Source: a virus
IMG/VR virus record: IMGVR_UViG_3300046794_000229
Location: 1 to 32,671 of that record
Length of the DNA: 32,671 nt
Direction: 5' to 3' (one strand)
Both the position numbers and the translations under genes were made by a program. The notes beneath the pieces were generated by a model that saw nothing but the letters and a program-made list of their open reading frames with translations, was not told where the DNA came from and did not search any database. Below are positions 1-7,166 of the stretch, in pieces; the first letter of the stretch is position 1; each line of letters begins with the position of its first letter.

Positions 1-290
1 AAGCGCGCCATCATTTCCGGCGCAACGTCGTAGCCCTCGCCGTCCTGCGCGCACTCGTCAAAGCGGCGCAGCGCGGCCAGCTCGTCGGCATTGAGCAGCG
101 GGGGCGGCGCGTCCAACAGCAGCGCGCGCACCTGCGCCGGCGTCCCGATCGCGATCACGCGGGCGGTGCCCGGGATGGGCACGATGTTCGAGTCGGTGCT
201 GGTGAAGTGCTGCAGCTCGAGCGCGGCGGCCAACAGGCGCAGGCGGCGGGCTTCGTGCAGCAGGTCGGTACTATCTTCGTATTTCGGCAT
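1..290 (-). CDS. hypothetical phage protein, 3' end off the window
   Basis: An open frame reads leftward from an ATG at 290 and leaves the window without a stop after 96 codons. The product starts MPKYEDSTDLLHEARRLRLL and has an Ala/Leu-rich helical N-terminus, a short beta-like stretch (IVPIPGTARVIAIG) and an acidic C-terminal part. I do not recognise the family. It would be a distal gene of the leftward early operon. It is separated from the methyltransferase by an oppositely oriented membrane protein gene, and its start codon lies only 14 bp from the ATG of that gene, so the two diverge. Strong GC3 bias supports coding. Its function cannot be stated. Confidence 0.7.
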   Translation of the reverse strand, partial: MPKYEDSTDLLHEARRLRLLAAALELQHFTSTDSNIVPIPGTARVIAIGTPAQVRALLLDAPPPLLNADELAALRRFDECAQDGEGYDVAPEMMAR

Positions 291-304
291 GTTAAGATTC
301 CGCG

Positions 305-943
305 ATGGCAACTTTAAAAAAATGGCTGAACAACCGATACGTCATCGGCTGGTCACTCGTGTTATGGGTGACCGTCGATCTCGTAATCGTCGGTTGGAAA
401 TGCGAGCTCAGCAAATCGGACTGGGGAACTTGGGTCGGGTCTATTGGAACCATCGCAACCTTCGTCGGCACCATCTACCTTGCTACAGCAGAAGGTCGTC
501 AACGTAGCACTGACGAACTGGTAAAGGCTCGTTTGCACGGCGCGAGTATGGTCCTGCGGCTCGCGCATGCCGAGTCGATCGTTGGTGCAATAGTAAAAAT
601 TCTTGACCAAACGGCGACGATCGACAACGCGCCCACGTTCTTGGAGACCTGCCGCGCACAACTCGACACCATCAATCTTTGGTCGATTGACGAGTTGGTT
701 CCGCTGGCTCCCCTCCCTGAAAACACCGCCCTTAAGTTGGCCCAAGCCGCCGATCAACTCCGTGCCTTCCGAAAAATTCTTACTTTGCAAATCTCTACAG
801 GGAACATTCACGTCAGCGAAGCACGTAAAAAGTTGGCTCGTGAGCTGTCTGACAAGCTGTCTGGTACCCGTCGCTTCATGAATGAAGCGATCACTGTGTG
901 CCAAGCAGGTGTCGTAACCACTCATCTTGAACGCGCTGGTTAG
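305..943 (+). CDS. two-TM membrane protein, accessory (moron-like) gene
   Basis: The 212-residue product has two N-terminal hydrophobic segments (about residues 13-31 and 41-61, the second Gly/Thr-rich: TWVGSIGTIATFVGTIYLAT). A helical, mostly soluble C-terminal domain of about 150 residues follows. This layout is common in uncharacterised phage and bacterial membrane proteins; no enzyme motif is visible. The gene runs opposite to its flanking leftward operon and is lower in GC by eye, with codons such as TTA, AAA and CGT that its neighbours avoid. Both points suggest a recently acquired accessory gene with its own promoter. No convincing Shine-Dalgarno precedes the ATG. A membrane-based exclusion or defence role is possible but unproven. 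Confidence 0.8.
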   Translation: MATLKKWLNNRYVIGWSLVLWVTVDLVIVGWKCELSKSDWGTWVGSIGTIATFVGTIYLATAEGRQRSTDELVKARLHGASMVLRLAHAESIVGAIVKILDQTATIDNAPTFLETCRAQLDTINLWSIDELVPLAPLPENTALKLAQAADQLRAFRKILTLQISTGNIHVSEARKKLARELSDKLSGTRRFMNEAITVCQAGVVTTHLERAG

Positions 944-981
944 AGGTAGACATTGGCGCTCGCAGAAGATGTCGGTCTGGT

Positions 982-2949
982 TCATGCCGCCTCCCGGGCA
1001 ATCTGCTGCTCGTGCACGAAGTTCGCGCGAATCAGCGCCTCGGACACTGGCGGGCACACGCTGTTGCCGCACATTCGAACCTGGGCCGATTTCGTCAGCG
1101 GCACGCGCGGCAGCTGCAGCGGGTTGGCCGCGGCCTGCACGCCGTCGGCGAACAGCAGGGCCGGATCGGGAACCTCCTCGATGACGTAGTCGGCCGGGAA
1201 GCCCTGCGCCGCGTACAACTCGTGCGGCGCCAGCATGCGCAGACCAATGTCGACGATCTCGTAGTCCACGCCCTGGATCGTGACCAGGCCGAAGCGGTCC
1301 TTCGTGGTCACGGTGTGCAGCGGTTCTTCGAGGCGCGGGTCCTGATCGGCACCGTAGTACTTCACCAGGAACGCGCGCACCTCTGCGTGATGCTGGCCGC
1401 CGGCGCTGACCGTGTGCAGCGGCTGGTCGACCGGCGCCGTGCTGCTCGTGCCGCGCAGCTTCACCAGCGTGCTGGCGACGACGGCCGACTTCCCGCCGCC
1501 ACCTGCGGTCGTGGTGGCCAGCGGCACGTCGGCGGCGTGGCCGACGCTCCGGCCCATGTCGCGCTGCACGTGCGCCAGCACGAGGCTGTGATGGTCTGTG
1601 CTCGTGACCGTGCCGATCGGGTCGTCCAGATCGGAGCCCACGACGCCTGTGTAGTGCTTCGCCAGGAAGGCCACGCCCAGCGCCTTGTCGGTGCCGCCGG
1701 CGGTGATCGTGCCGAGAGGGGCCTCGACCGACTTCGCACCGTCTCCCCACCGCTTCACGCCCGACGGCGAGACCTCGCCATGCGCGGTGTCCACCAAGGT
1801 AGCCGACACCAGCCCGAAGTGCCCGCCCTTCACCTGGCCGCAGATCGTGCGCATCGGCTCGCCGGCCGCGAACACGCGCTGCGTGCTGGCGTTGGCGTGC
1901 TCGTTGAGGAACGCGCTGACGAGCGCATGCTTGCCACCGCTGACGATCGTGCCGAGGGGCCGCTCGATGTCCAGCGCGCGCGGCGCCTGTCCGTCGCGCT
2001 CGCCGTAGCCGGTCTGTACCAGTGTTGGCGTGACGACAGCGAAGCCCGGCGCCGACGTCACGGTCCGGATCGGCTCGTCGCTCGTCCACACGTTGGGCCC
2101 TCTGCCGGTGGTCTTGCTGTTCGCCGTGTTCACGATGAACGGGTTCGCGGCGTTGACGACGTAGCGCATGATGCCCTTCGCGATGCGGCGCATCGTGGCC
2201 TCGGCCAGCGGGCGCTTACGATCGAAGATGCTCGGGCACGGCAGCGACCAGTCGATGCATTCGGCGGCCGTGCGGTGCGGCGCCTGCAGGCCGGCCAGCA
2301 CCGCGGGCGACGTCGGCGCGCCATGCGTCGGCACGGGCCAGGTGATCGGCAGGCCGTCGCGGCGCGCGACCAGGAAGAAGCGCTTCCGGATCGTCGGGGC
2401 GCCGAAGTCGCACGCGCGCATCTCACGCCAGTCGACCTGGTAGCCGTGCGCGCGCAGCTGGCGGACGAAGCTGTCGAACGTCTTTCCACGCTTCGCCGGG
2501 TCCGGACGGGCCTTGCCATCGGCGTCGATGATCAGCGGGCCCCACGTCTTGAACTCCTCGACGTTCTCCAGCATGATCACGCGCGGCTTGCACTTCGCAG
2601 CCCAGCGCAGCGCGACCCATGCCAGGCCGCGGATGCGCTTCTCGACCGGCGCGCCGCCCTTCGCCTTGCTGAAGTGCTTGCAGTCGGGCGACAGCCAGAC
2701 CAGCGCGACGGGCTGGTTGCGTGTGACCGCGATCGGATCGACCTCCCACACGCTCTCGCACAGGTGCTTCGTGTGCGGGTGATTCATGGCGTGCATTGCC
2801 AGCGCTTCCGGGTCGTGGTTGATCGCGATGTCGACCGGGCGGCCGAATGCGGCCTCGAGGCCCGTCGACGTGCCGCCGCCACCGGCGAAGTTGTCGATGA
2901 TGAGCTCGTGGCCCAAGTCGAGCGACAGGGTGAAGGCGTCGCGCTTCAT
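982..2949 (-). CDS. phage C5 cytosine DNA methyltransferase with expanded repeat region
   Basis: The 655-residue product transfers a methyl group from S-adenosylmethionine to cytosine C5 in DNA. Visible motifs: SAM-binding motif I FAGGGGTSTG (residues 21-30), catalytic-loop SPDCKHFS with the nucleophile at Cys90 (the phage PDC variant of PCQ), motif VI ENVEEF (128-133), motif VIII ending in APTIRKR (about 184-190), and C-terminal motifs RMLAPHELYAAQGFPADY and GNSVCPPV. Between motif VIII and the C-terminus sit about eight imperfect units of the form P-L-x-T-hydrophobic-T-x-G-G, each about 30-45 residues, where the target-recognition domain should be. The start at 2949 has an AGGGAG ribosome site and overlaps the upstream stop as ATGA. 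No restriction partner is present, so self-protection or host-DNA modification is likelier than a restriction system. Confidence 0.93.
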   Translation of the reverse strand: MKRDAFTLSLDLGHELIIDNFAGGGGTSTGLEAAFGRPVDIAINHDPEALAMHAMNHPHTKHLCESVWEVDPIAVTRNQPVALVWLSPDCKHFSKAKGGAPVEKRIRGLAWVALRWAAKCKPRVIMLENVEEFKTWGPLIIDADGKARPDPAKRGKTFDSFVRQLRAHGYQVDWREMRACDFGAPTIRKRFFLVARRDGLPITWPVPTHGAPTSPAVLAGLQAPHRTAAECIDWSLPCPSIFDRKRPLAEATMRRIAKGIMRYVVNAANPFIVNTANSKTTGRGPNVWTSDEPIRTVTSAPGFAVVTPTLVQTGYGERDGQAPRALDIERPLGTIVSGGKHALVSAFLNEHANASTQRVFAAGEPMRTICGQVKGGHFGLVSATLVDTAHGEVSPSGVKRWGDGAKSVEAPLGTITAGGTDKALGVAFLAKHYTGVVGSDLDDPIGTVTSTDHHSLVLAHVQRDMGRSVGHAADVPLATTTAGGGGKSAVVASTLVKLRGTSSTAPVDQPLHTVSAGGQHHAEVRAFLVKYYGADQDPRLEEPLHTVTTKDRFGLVTIQGVDYEIVDIGLRMLAPHELYAAQGFPADYVIEEVPDPALLFADGVQAAANPLQLPRVPLTKSAQVRMCGNSVCPPVSEALIRANFVHEQQIAREAA

Positions 2950-3341
2950 GCCGCAGCTCCCTGCGCCGGCCCGAACAGCGCGACGTCCATCCAGTGCCGC
3001 TGCATGCCGACCTGCACGGCCGGCACGACGATGGCGCCGTGCGGGCGCATGCCATTCGCCTGCAGTCGCGCCGCACACTCCTGGCCGAGTTCCCACTTCG
3101 GCCGGTGGCCGAACGGATCGCCCACGCGACGCGTAATGCCGTCCTCGGCCATGTCGCACAGGTAGCTGTAGACAGTCGGGCCTGACAGGCCCAGGTCGGC
3201 GGCGATCGGGCCGACGGAAATCGGGCCGACGGCCAGCAGCTCGCGAATGCGCTTCATCGCCTTCTCACGCGCCGCGGCCTTCGCGGCGCGCGTCAGGTCG
3301 GCGCGCGTGCGGCGCCGGCCGAAGAAATTGTCCGGCGCCAT
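2946..3341 (-). CDS. winged-helix DNA-binding protein
   Basis: The 131-residue product has a basic N-terminus (FGRRRTRADLTRAAKAA). It then has a winged-helix domain at about residues 28-80, where IAADLGLSGPTVYSYLCDMA fits helix-turn-helix plus recognition helix and the following RRVGD...PKWELG fits the wing. It ends with a region rich in hydrophobic residues. It probably binds DNA or modulates transcription. Its stop overlaps the methyltransferase start (ATGA), so the two are translationally coupled and it may control or assist the methyltransferase. Family assignment is by fold pattern only. Confidence 0.8.
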   Translation of the reverse strand: MAPDNFFGRRRTRADLTRAAKAAAREKAMKRIRELLAVGPISVGPIAADLGLSGPTVYSYLCDMAEDGITRRVGDPFGHRPKWELGQECAARLQANGMRPHGAIVVPAVQVGMQRHWMDVALFGPAQGAAA

Positions 3342-3344
3342 GGT

Positions 3345-4085
3345 TCAGCCCTCCTCGTCCAGCAGGGATTTCTGGTCAGGGTCGACCGCCAGCGCGTCGC
3401 CTTCGTCCAGCAGCTTCGAGCGCTCCTCGATCACGATCGTCACATACGAGCCTTCGGCATCCGCCAGGCTGTGCGCCTCGGGCGACTTGGCCAGCGTCAG
3501 CACGCACTTCACGCCATCCTTGAAAACGACCTGGTCGACCGCGGCCTGGAACGTCAAGCGCGCATTGCTGGCGATGAGGTCGACAGCATCTTGTACGGCC
3601 GCGCGGCAATCCTGCTGCACGGTAGCCAGCACGCGTTTTTGCTCATTCGCCTTCATGTCGATCCACGGCTTCGACAGGGTCTTCAGGTGCTTCGTCGCCG
3701 CCTTGATCATCGAGCCGAGCAGGTATTCCGCGGCGTACGCCTTGCCGGTCAGGACGCCGTGCACACCGGGCTTCGCGAACACGGCAAACGGGCCTTCCTC
3801 GTGCTGCAGCACCGCGACCAGGTTCCAGTCGTCGCCGGCCGGCGCCGTCGGCTTCCACTCGCCGAGGTTATTGTCGCCGCCGAGCCAGCGCGCGGCGTTC
3901 TCCTTCGCGTTCACGTCGTCGATGAGGCGCAGGACGTGCACCTCGCTGCCGTTGACGACCGCGCCCGGCGCCAGTTCCTCGTCCGGCAGCGCGAAGTCTT
4001 CGAAGCCCGGCAGCGCGCCGTAGCCGTTGGCGTCGCGCTGCAGCGTATTCAGGGTGTTCTGTTCGTGTTTCGTGGTGGCGTTCAT
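3345..4085 (-). CDS. conserved phage protein of the recombination module, unknown function
   Basis: The 246-residue acidic protein sits immediately upstream of the winged-helix gene (3-bp gap) and is preceded by an AGGAG site 9 bp from the ATG. Its N-terminal third is low in complexity and acidic. The middle region includes NLVAVLQHEEGPFAVFAKPG. The C-terminal half (about residues 150-225) alternates helix and strand, with VDQVVFKDGVKCVLTL and SYVTIVIE, as in conserved proteins that often accompany RecT/YqaJ pairs. I know of no assigned activity. Position suggests a role in recombination or DNA metabolism; that is inference from neighbourhood only. Confidence 0.8.
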   Translation of the reverse strand: MNATTKHEQNTLNTLQRDANGYGALPGFEDFALPDEELAPGAVVNGSEVHVLRLIDDVNAKENAARWLGGDNNLGEWKPTAPAGDDWNLVAVLQHEEGPFAVFAKPGVHGVLTGKAYAAEYLLGSMIKAATKHLKTLSKPWIDMKANEQKRVLATVQQDCRAAVQDAVDLIASNARLTFQAAVDQVVFKDGVKCVLTLAKSPEAHSLADAEGSYVTIVIEERSKLLDEGDALAVDPDQKSLLDEEG

Positions 4086-4088
4086 TCT

Positions 4089-4334
4089 TTACATCTCCTG
4101 GTCCTGTTGGTGGTTGGTGGGGTTCTGCTGGTATTTCAGGTACGCGCGCCGTATCCGCTCATCCCAGCGCGCCTGCGCGGCCCGGTCGCGGTCCAGCTCG
4201 GCGCGCGAGCCGACTTCGCACAGCTCGCGCACGCGGGCCGCGGCGGCCTCGTGGTCGGTGACGCCGAGGAACCGCTGGAAACCGGCTTCGCGGCAGCGCA
4301 TCGCGGTCCATCGGCATGGCGTCAGGCCCGCCAT
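4089..4334 (-). CDS. conserved small phage protein
   Basis: The 81-residue product begins MAGLTPCRWTAMRCREAGFQ and is a short, charged, mostly helical protein with the pattern FLGV...EAAARVRELCEV. This pattern resembles small conserved proteins of early operons in phages of Betaproteobacteria. It lies between the frameshifted gene (1-bp gap) and the 246-residue protein (3-bp gap), so it is co-transcribed. Two Cys (residues 7 and 14) are near the N-terminus, but there is no complete metal site. Function unknown. Confidence 0.7.
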   Translation of the reverse strand: MAGLTPCRWTAMRCREAGFQRFLGVTDHEAAAARVRELCEVGSRAELDRDRAAQARWDERIRRAYLKYQQNPTNHQQDQEM

Positions 4335-4335
4335 A

Positions 4336-4555
4336 TCAGCCCGCCGTTGCCTGCTGGGCCGCCGTCACGTGGCGGATCAGCGCCGCGCAGATGCGCGGGA
4401 AGTCGTCGGCGCGGTACAGCTTGGCCGCCTTATCCTGTGCGGCCGGCGCAAAGCCGAGCGACGCCAGGAAGTTGGCCGTGACGTCGAAGCCGAGGCGCTG
4501 GCTGATCTGGCCCAGGCGCGGCTGCCACCGTGTCCACGGTCTGCTCGGCGATCAT
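4336..4555 (-). pseudogene. conserved small early protein interrupted by a +1 frameshift
   Basis: The ATG at 4553-4555 overlaps the RecT stop (ATGA) and reads MIAEQTVDTVAAAP, then runs into unlikely Pro/Arg-rich sequence and stops at 4430. The next frame encodes LGQISQRLGFDVTANFLASL followed by GFAPAAQDKAAKLYRADDFP and a TGA ending at 4336, 1 bp before the next gene. This looks like a normal conserved helical phage protein. That frame has no ATG, GTG or TTG of its own before the conserved part and has a stop at the RecT junction. One extra base between about 4513 and 4540 (a +1 shift) would explain both halves; the full product would be about 72 residues. It may be a sequencing error, a real mutation or, less likely, programmed frameshifting. 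Confidence 0.7.
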
Positions 4556-5598
4556 TGGGCGCCTCCCAGCTCCGCGCGGCGATCGAGGGCCAGCGCTTCG
4601 AGCTTCGTGCGCTCGTTTCCGGGCGCCATGGCGCGCAGCTCGTCGGCCAGGATGTCCAACACGTCGAGGTCGGTGCACTTGGCGATCCGGTCGAACATGA
4701 CGTCGTAGTCGACCGTGATGTCGGTACCGACGCCCTGCTGAGACCGTCCGGCCGCCGCCGTCGCCGACTGGTCGTCCAGCTCGAGCGGCGCGTCGACCTC
4801 GCTGAAGTTGCCGTCGATGATCGCGCTGTTCTGCTGGCTGACGCCGGCCTCGGCCTGCTCGTCCAGGCTCACCGCCTGCTGAATCTCGATCGACACCGGC
4901 AGGAATTTGAAGAGGCGACGCACGACCGTCTTCAAGGCCATCGCGGCGTAATCGGTCACCCACGGGCCATTGTCGGCCGACTTGCTACGCGAGCGGATGC
5001 CGTCGACCTCGGCGCGCGACATCACGTCGAACTGGATGCCGCCGTCCTTCAGTTTCGCCACCGCGTACACGAAGCGCAGCTTGTCCGGCTGCGAGCGGTT
5101 CGGGTTCTGCCAATCCGGCGTGTGCGTCAGCTTCGATTCCAGGCCGAGCGTGCAGTCGAACTCGTCGCCCTCGTACACGGCGCGCGCCTCGATGCTCACG
5201 ATCTGCCCGCTGCGGCGCGCAAGGTCGATCATGCCGCGGTAGCCGATGATCACCTGGGCCTCGGTAGCGACGGTCTGCCATGTGCCGTTGATCTTCTGGC
5301 GTTTGTCGAACGGCAGGATGTAGGCGTGGCCCAGCGCGTTGCCCGGCTCCAGGCCCAGTTGCGCGCACTGGATGACGGCGCCCAGGAACGACATCGGATC
5401 GCACTGCGCCAGTTTCGGGATCTTGCGCATCTCGGTCGTGGCGATGCGCGCCATGCGCTCGGCGGTCATGTGGCGCGGCAGCGCGACTTTCAGCTGCGAC
5501 TGGACGGCCGGGCTGGCCATCAGCTGCGCGAGGTCTTTCGGCTTCTCGGTCTTGCCGGCCTGTCCGGTGGCGATCGCCTTCAGTGCGGAAGTGCTCAT
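4552..5598 (-). CDS. recT: RecT family single-strand annealing recombinase
   Basis: The 348-residue product binds single-stranded DNA and anneals complementary strands, working with the exonuclease encoded just upstream. RecT hallmarks: an N-terminal region ending LPRHMTAERMARIATTEMRK, then FLGAVIQCAQLGLEPGNALG (about residues 70-90), GYRGMIDLARRSG, and FVYAVAKLKDGG with MSRAEVDGIRSRSKS. It is longer than E. coli RecT (269 aa) because of an acidic, Gln/Ala-rich C-terminal tail, as in many phage RecTs. The start at 5598 was chosen because MSTSALKAIATG matches the family and lies 2 bp after the exonuclease stop. The 3' end overlaps the next start as ATGA. Confidence 0.95.
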   Translation of the reverse strand: MSTSALKAIATGQAGKTEKPKDLAQLMASPAVQSQLKVALPRHMTAERMARIATTEMRKIPKLAQCDPMSFLGAVIQCAQLGLEPGNALGHAYILPFDKRQKINGTWQTVATEAQVIIGYRGMIDLARRSGQIVSIEARAVYEGDEFDCTLGLESKLTHTPDWQNPNRSQPDKLRFVYAVAKLKDGGIQFDVMSRAEVDGIRSRSKSADNGPWVTDYAAMALKTVVRRLFKFLPVSIEIQQAVSLDEQAEAGVSQQNSAIIDGNFSEVDAPLELDDQSATAAAGRSQQGVGTDITVDYDVMFDRIAKCTDLDVLDILADELRAMAPGNERTKLEALALDRRAELGGAQ

Positions 5599-5600
5599 GG

Positions 5601-6509
5601 TTATGCGTTCTCCTTCAGTTTCGCCAGTCGGAAGTCGACGTAGCGGGTTGCGTCGTAGTGGACGGTGTAGGCTTTCTTGCTGACGACCTTTCGCGTGAAC
5701 GCCATGCCGTCGTTGAACTTGATCGCGCTGGCGTTGCCCATCTCGGCCAGCAGGTGCGCTTTCGCGCCGGCGAGGATGCCTTCGTAGTGGTCGCGCATTT
5801 CGGCGGACGTGGCCATCACAGCGCGCCAGTGTTCGTGCATCGCCGTGGCGTCGATAACGGTGCCATCGGTGCCCGGGTACAGGCGCTTCAGCGTCTCGAT
5901 GATGTCCTTGTGCTCGTAGTCGAGCGGCGGTTGCACCTTGGGCAGCACGTACCGCGTCCAGAATTCGTTGGCGCGGGCGCGCATCGCTTCGATCAGCTCG
6001 TCGTCGCGGTCGACCACGTACGGCTTCAGGTCGTCGCCGATCAGCGCGAACGTGCGGCAGCGGCGCGCGCGGCGCACGCCGAGCCCGTGTTGCACCTGGG
6101 CGACGTAGTGCAGCGGCAGCTGGTCGGTGCCGTTCTCGCCCCACTCCTTCGCCTTGAACGGGTGCACGGTCTTGATCTCACCGTTCTCGATCGCGCCCGT
6201 GTCCGGATCGCGGTATTCGAAGTCGATCTCGGCGGCCAGGAACGGCAGCTCGGCGTCGATGTAGCGCTGGTTCGACGCGACGATCTCCAAGCCGTGCTCC
6301 TCGCGGATCATGTCGAGGATGTACGGTTCCATGCGCGCCCCCCGGCGCTTGGCGCCGGCGTTCTGGCCGTTCTCAGCGCGCGGCGTGATCTTGTCCAGCC
6401 AGAGGTCGACGACGTTGCGCCACGGGCTCACGCCCAGGATGGCGGCGACGTCGCTGCCGCCGATGTATTTGGTCCGGTCGTACTGGCTCGGGTCGATGGT
6501 GGCGTTCAT
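5601..6509 (-). CDS. YqaJ family viral recombinase / exonuclease
   Basis: The 302-residue product is a lambda-exonuclease-like (PD-(D/E)XK) nuclease that resects double-stranded ends to feed RecT. It shows the YqaJ start motif YIGGSDVAAILGVSPW (about residues 14-30), ending with conserved hydrophobics, a Gly/Arg-rich GAKRRGARMEPYI, the catalytic acidic region AEIDFEY with the E-x-K strand GEIKTVHPFKAKEWGE, and the helix VAQVQHGLGV. The start MNATIDPSQYDRTKYIGGSD at 6509 was preferred over an upstream open stretch that overlaps other genes. It is directly followed by recT (2-bp gap), giving a two-component recombination module. Confidence 0.94.
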   Translation of the reverse strand: MNATIDPSQYDRTKYIGGSDVAAILGVSPWRNVVDLWLDKITPRAENGQNAGAKRRGARMEPYILDMIREEHGLEIVASNQRYIDAELPFLAAEIDFEYRDPDTGAIENGEIKTVHPFKAKEWGENGTDQLPLHYVAQVQHGLGVRRARRCRTFALIGDDLKPYVVDRDDELIEAMRARANEFWTRYVLPKVQPPLDYEHKDIIETLKRLYPGTDGTVIDATAMHEHWRAVMATSAEMRDHYEGILAGAKAHLLAEMGNASAIKFNDGMAFTRKVVSKKAYTVHYDATRYVDFRLAKLKENA

Positions 6510-6511
6510 GG

Positions 6512-6616
6512 TTAAAAACCGAAAACGTAGGTGCGCAGCGCGCGGGTCGCAGCCTTGCGCGGGCGGAAGCCGGCGCGCAGGGACAGCAGGTACTGGTTGC
6601 GGATGTGGCGGATCAT
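6512..6616 (-). CDS. 34-residue conserved early peptide
   Basis: A short frame starts MIRHIRNQYLLSLRAGFRPR and ends RTYVFGF, with the stop 2 bp before the exonuclease start. It is basic, with one amphipathic helix. In the sequence as given it is in frame with the preceding Zn-ribbon gene, so it could be the C-terminus of a 79-residue fusion. If the extra base proposed in the Zn-ribbon gene is removed, that gene stops at TGA 6613-6615 and this one starts at an overlapping ATG. The ATGA overlap is the same arrangement used by its neighbours, so I favour a separate gene. Confidence 0.6.
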   Translation of the reverse strand: MIRHIRNQYLLSLRAGFRPRKAATRALRTYVFGF

Positions 6617-6751
6617 TCGTCGTCCTCTTCTTCGTCGGGCTGGGTCGACCAGCTGGTTGTTGATCGCGCCGCAGTCGGCGCACTCGGTATGGGTCAGGTT
6701 GGTGATGGGGCCCCGCCAGGTCACGTTGCCGCCGCAGGATGCGCAGACCAT
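6613..6751 (-). CDS. small Zn-ribbon protein, probable +1 frameshift near its end
   Basis: From the ATG at 6751 the product reads MVCASCGGNVTWRGPITNLT and continues through a second CxxC, so Cys3, Cys6, Cys24 and Cys27 form a zinc ribbon. After Val-Asp (residues 35-36) the given frame turns into an Arg run (PARRRRGRR) and continues to 6512. The adjacent frame gives QPDEEEDDE then TGA, an acidic tail typical of such phage ribbons, ending in an ATGA overlap with the next small gene. One extra C in the CCC around 6636-6638 would account for this. Function is probably protein or nucleic-acid contact; not known. Confidence 0.65.
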
Positions 6752-6753
6752 GC

Positions 6754-6960
6754 TTACCACCCCCGAATCTCGTTGCGGCGGCCGACCAGCTGCACGGCGC
6801 GCTCGCGCTGGCGGCGCTCCATCGGGGCCGCGGCGCGGCGCAGGTGCATGTAAAAGTCCGCCTGATCTTCGGCCTCGCGCAACGCGCGGTCCGTCCACCA
6901 CAGCACGACCGGTTTGGCGATCTTGCGCACCAGGCGGCGCGCCATGCGGGCGGCGGTCAT
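6754..6960 (-). CDS. conserved small early phage protein
   Basis: The 68-residue product begins MTAARMARRLVRKIAKPVVL and has an Arg/Lys-rich N-terminus, a central WWTDRALREAEDQADFY and a basic C-terminus ending RRNEIRGW. The WWTDRALREAE core is a pattern I associate with short early-operon proteins of phages in Betaproteobacteria. It overlaps the upstream Zn protein gene as ATGA and lies 2 bp before the Zn-ribbon start, so it belongs to a tightly coupled operon. No catalytic motif is visible; function unknown. Confidence 0.75.
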   Translation of the reverse strand: MTAARMARRLVRKIAKPVVLWWTDRALREAEDQADFYMHLRRAAAPMERRQRERAVQLVGRRNEIRGW

Positions 6961-7166
6961 GCGGCCTCCCGATCGGTACCGGCCGCAGCGGCCTTGCCGT
7001 GCTGGTAGATGGTCCAGACGTCGATCAGGCCGGCGCCCGGGGCCGCGCGGCGGGCCCACGATTCGACGCGGGCGCGCTCTTCGGCGGCGCCGCAGTGCGG
7101 GCAGTCCAGATAGCCGGTGACGTTCTTGGACAGGCTGCCCGTGTCGTTGCAGTGGGCGCAGGTCAT
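6957..7166 (-). CDS. small Zn-finger protein (two CxxC pairs)
   Basis: The 69-residue product begins MTCAHCNDTGSLSKNVTGYL and carries two CxxC knuckles (Cys3/Cys6 and Cys22/Cys25), like half of a DnaJ-type zinc finger (C-x2-C-x-D-T-G-S). The C-terminal half contains VWTIYQHGKAAAAG. The start at 7166 overlaps the stop of the preceding gene as ATGA, which makes it preferable to an upstream in-frame ATG at 7196. It is probably a metal-binding adaptor; no partner can be named. Confidence 0.75.
   Translation of the reverse strand: MTCAHCNDTGSLSKNVTGYLDCPHCGAAEERARVESWARRAAPGAGLIDVWTIYQHGKAAAAGTDREAA

Noticed and set aside
362-2089. Long leftward open frame of 575 codons beside the methyltransferase
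   Set aside because: It is Arg/Gly/Ala-rich shadow sequence of the GC-rich methyltransferase frame and of the membrane protein gene; no motif and no start signal.
1012-3165. Rightward open frame of 717 codons opposite the methyltransferase
   Set aside because: Antisense to a gene with clear C5 methyltransferase motifs; long antisense frames are usual at high GC3.
982-3341. Restriction-modification system
   Set aside because: The methyltransferase has only a winged-helix protein and recombination genes as neighbours; no restriction endonuclease motif was seen nearby.
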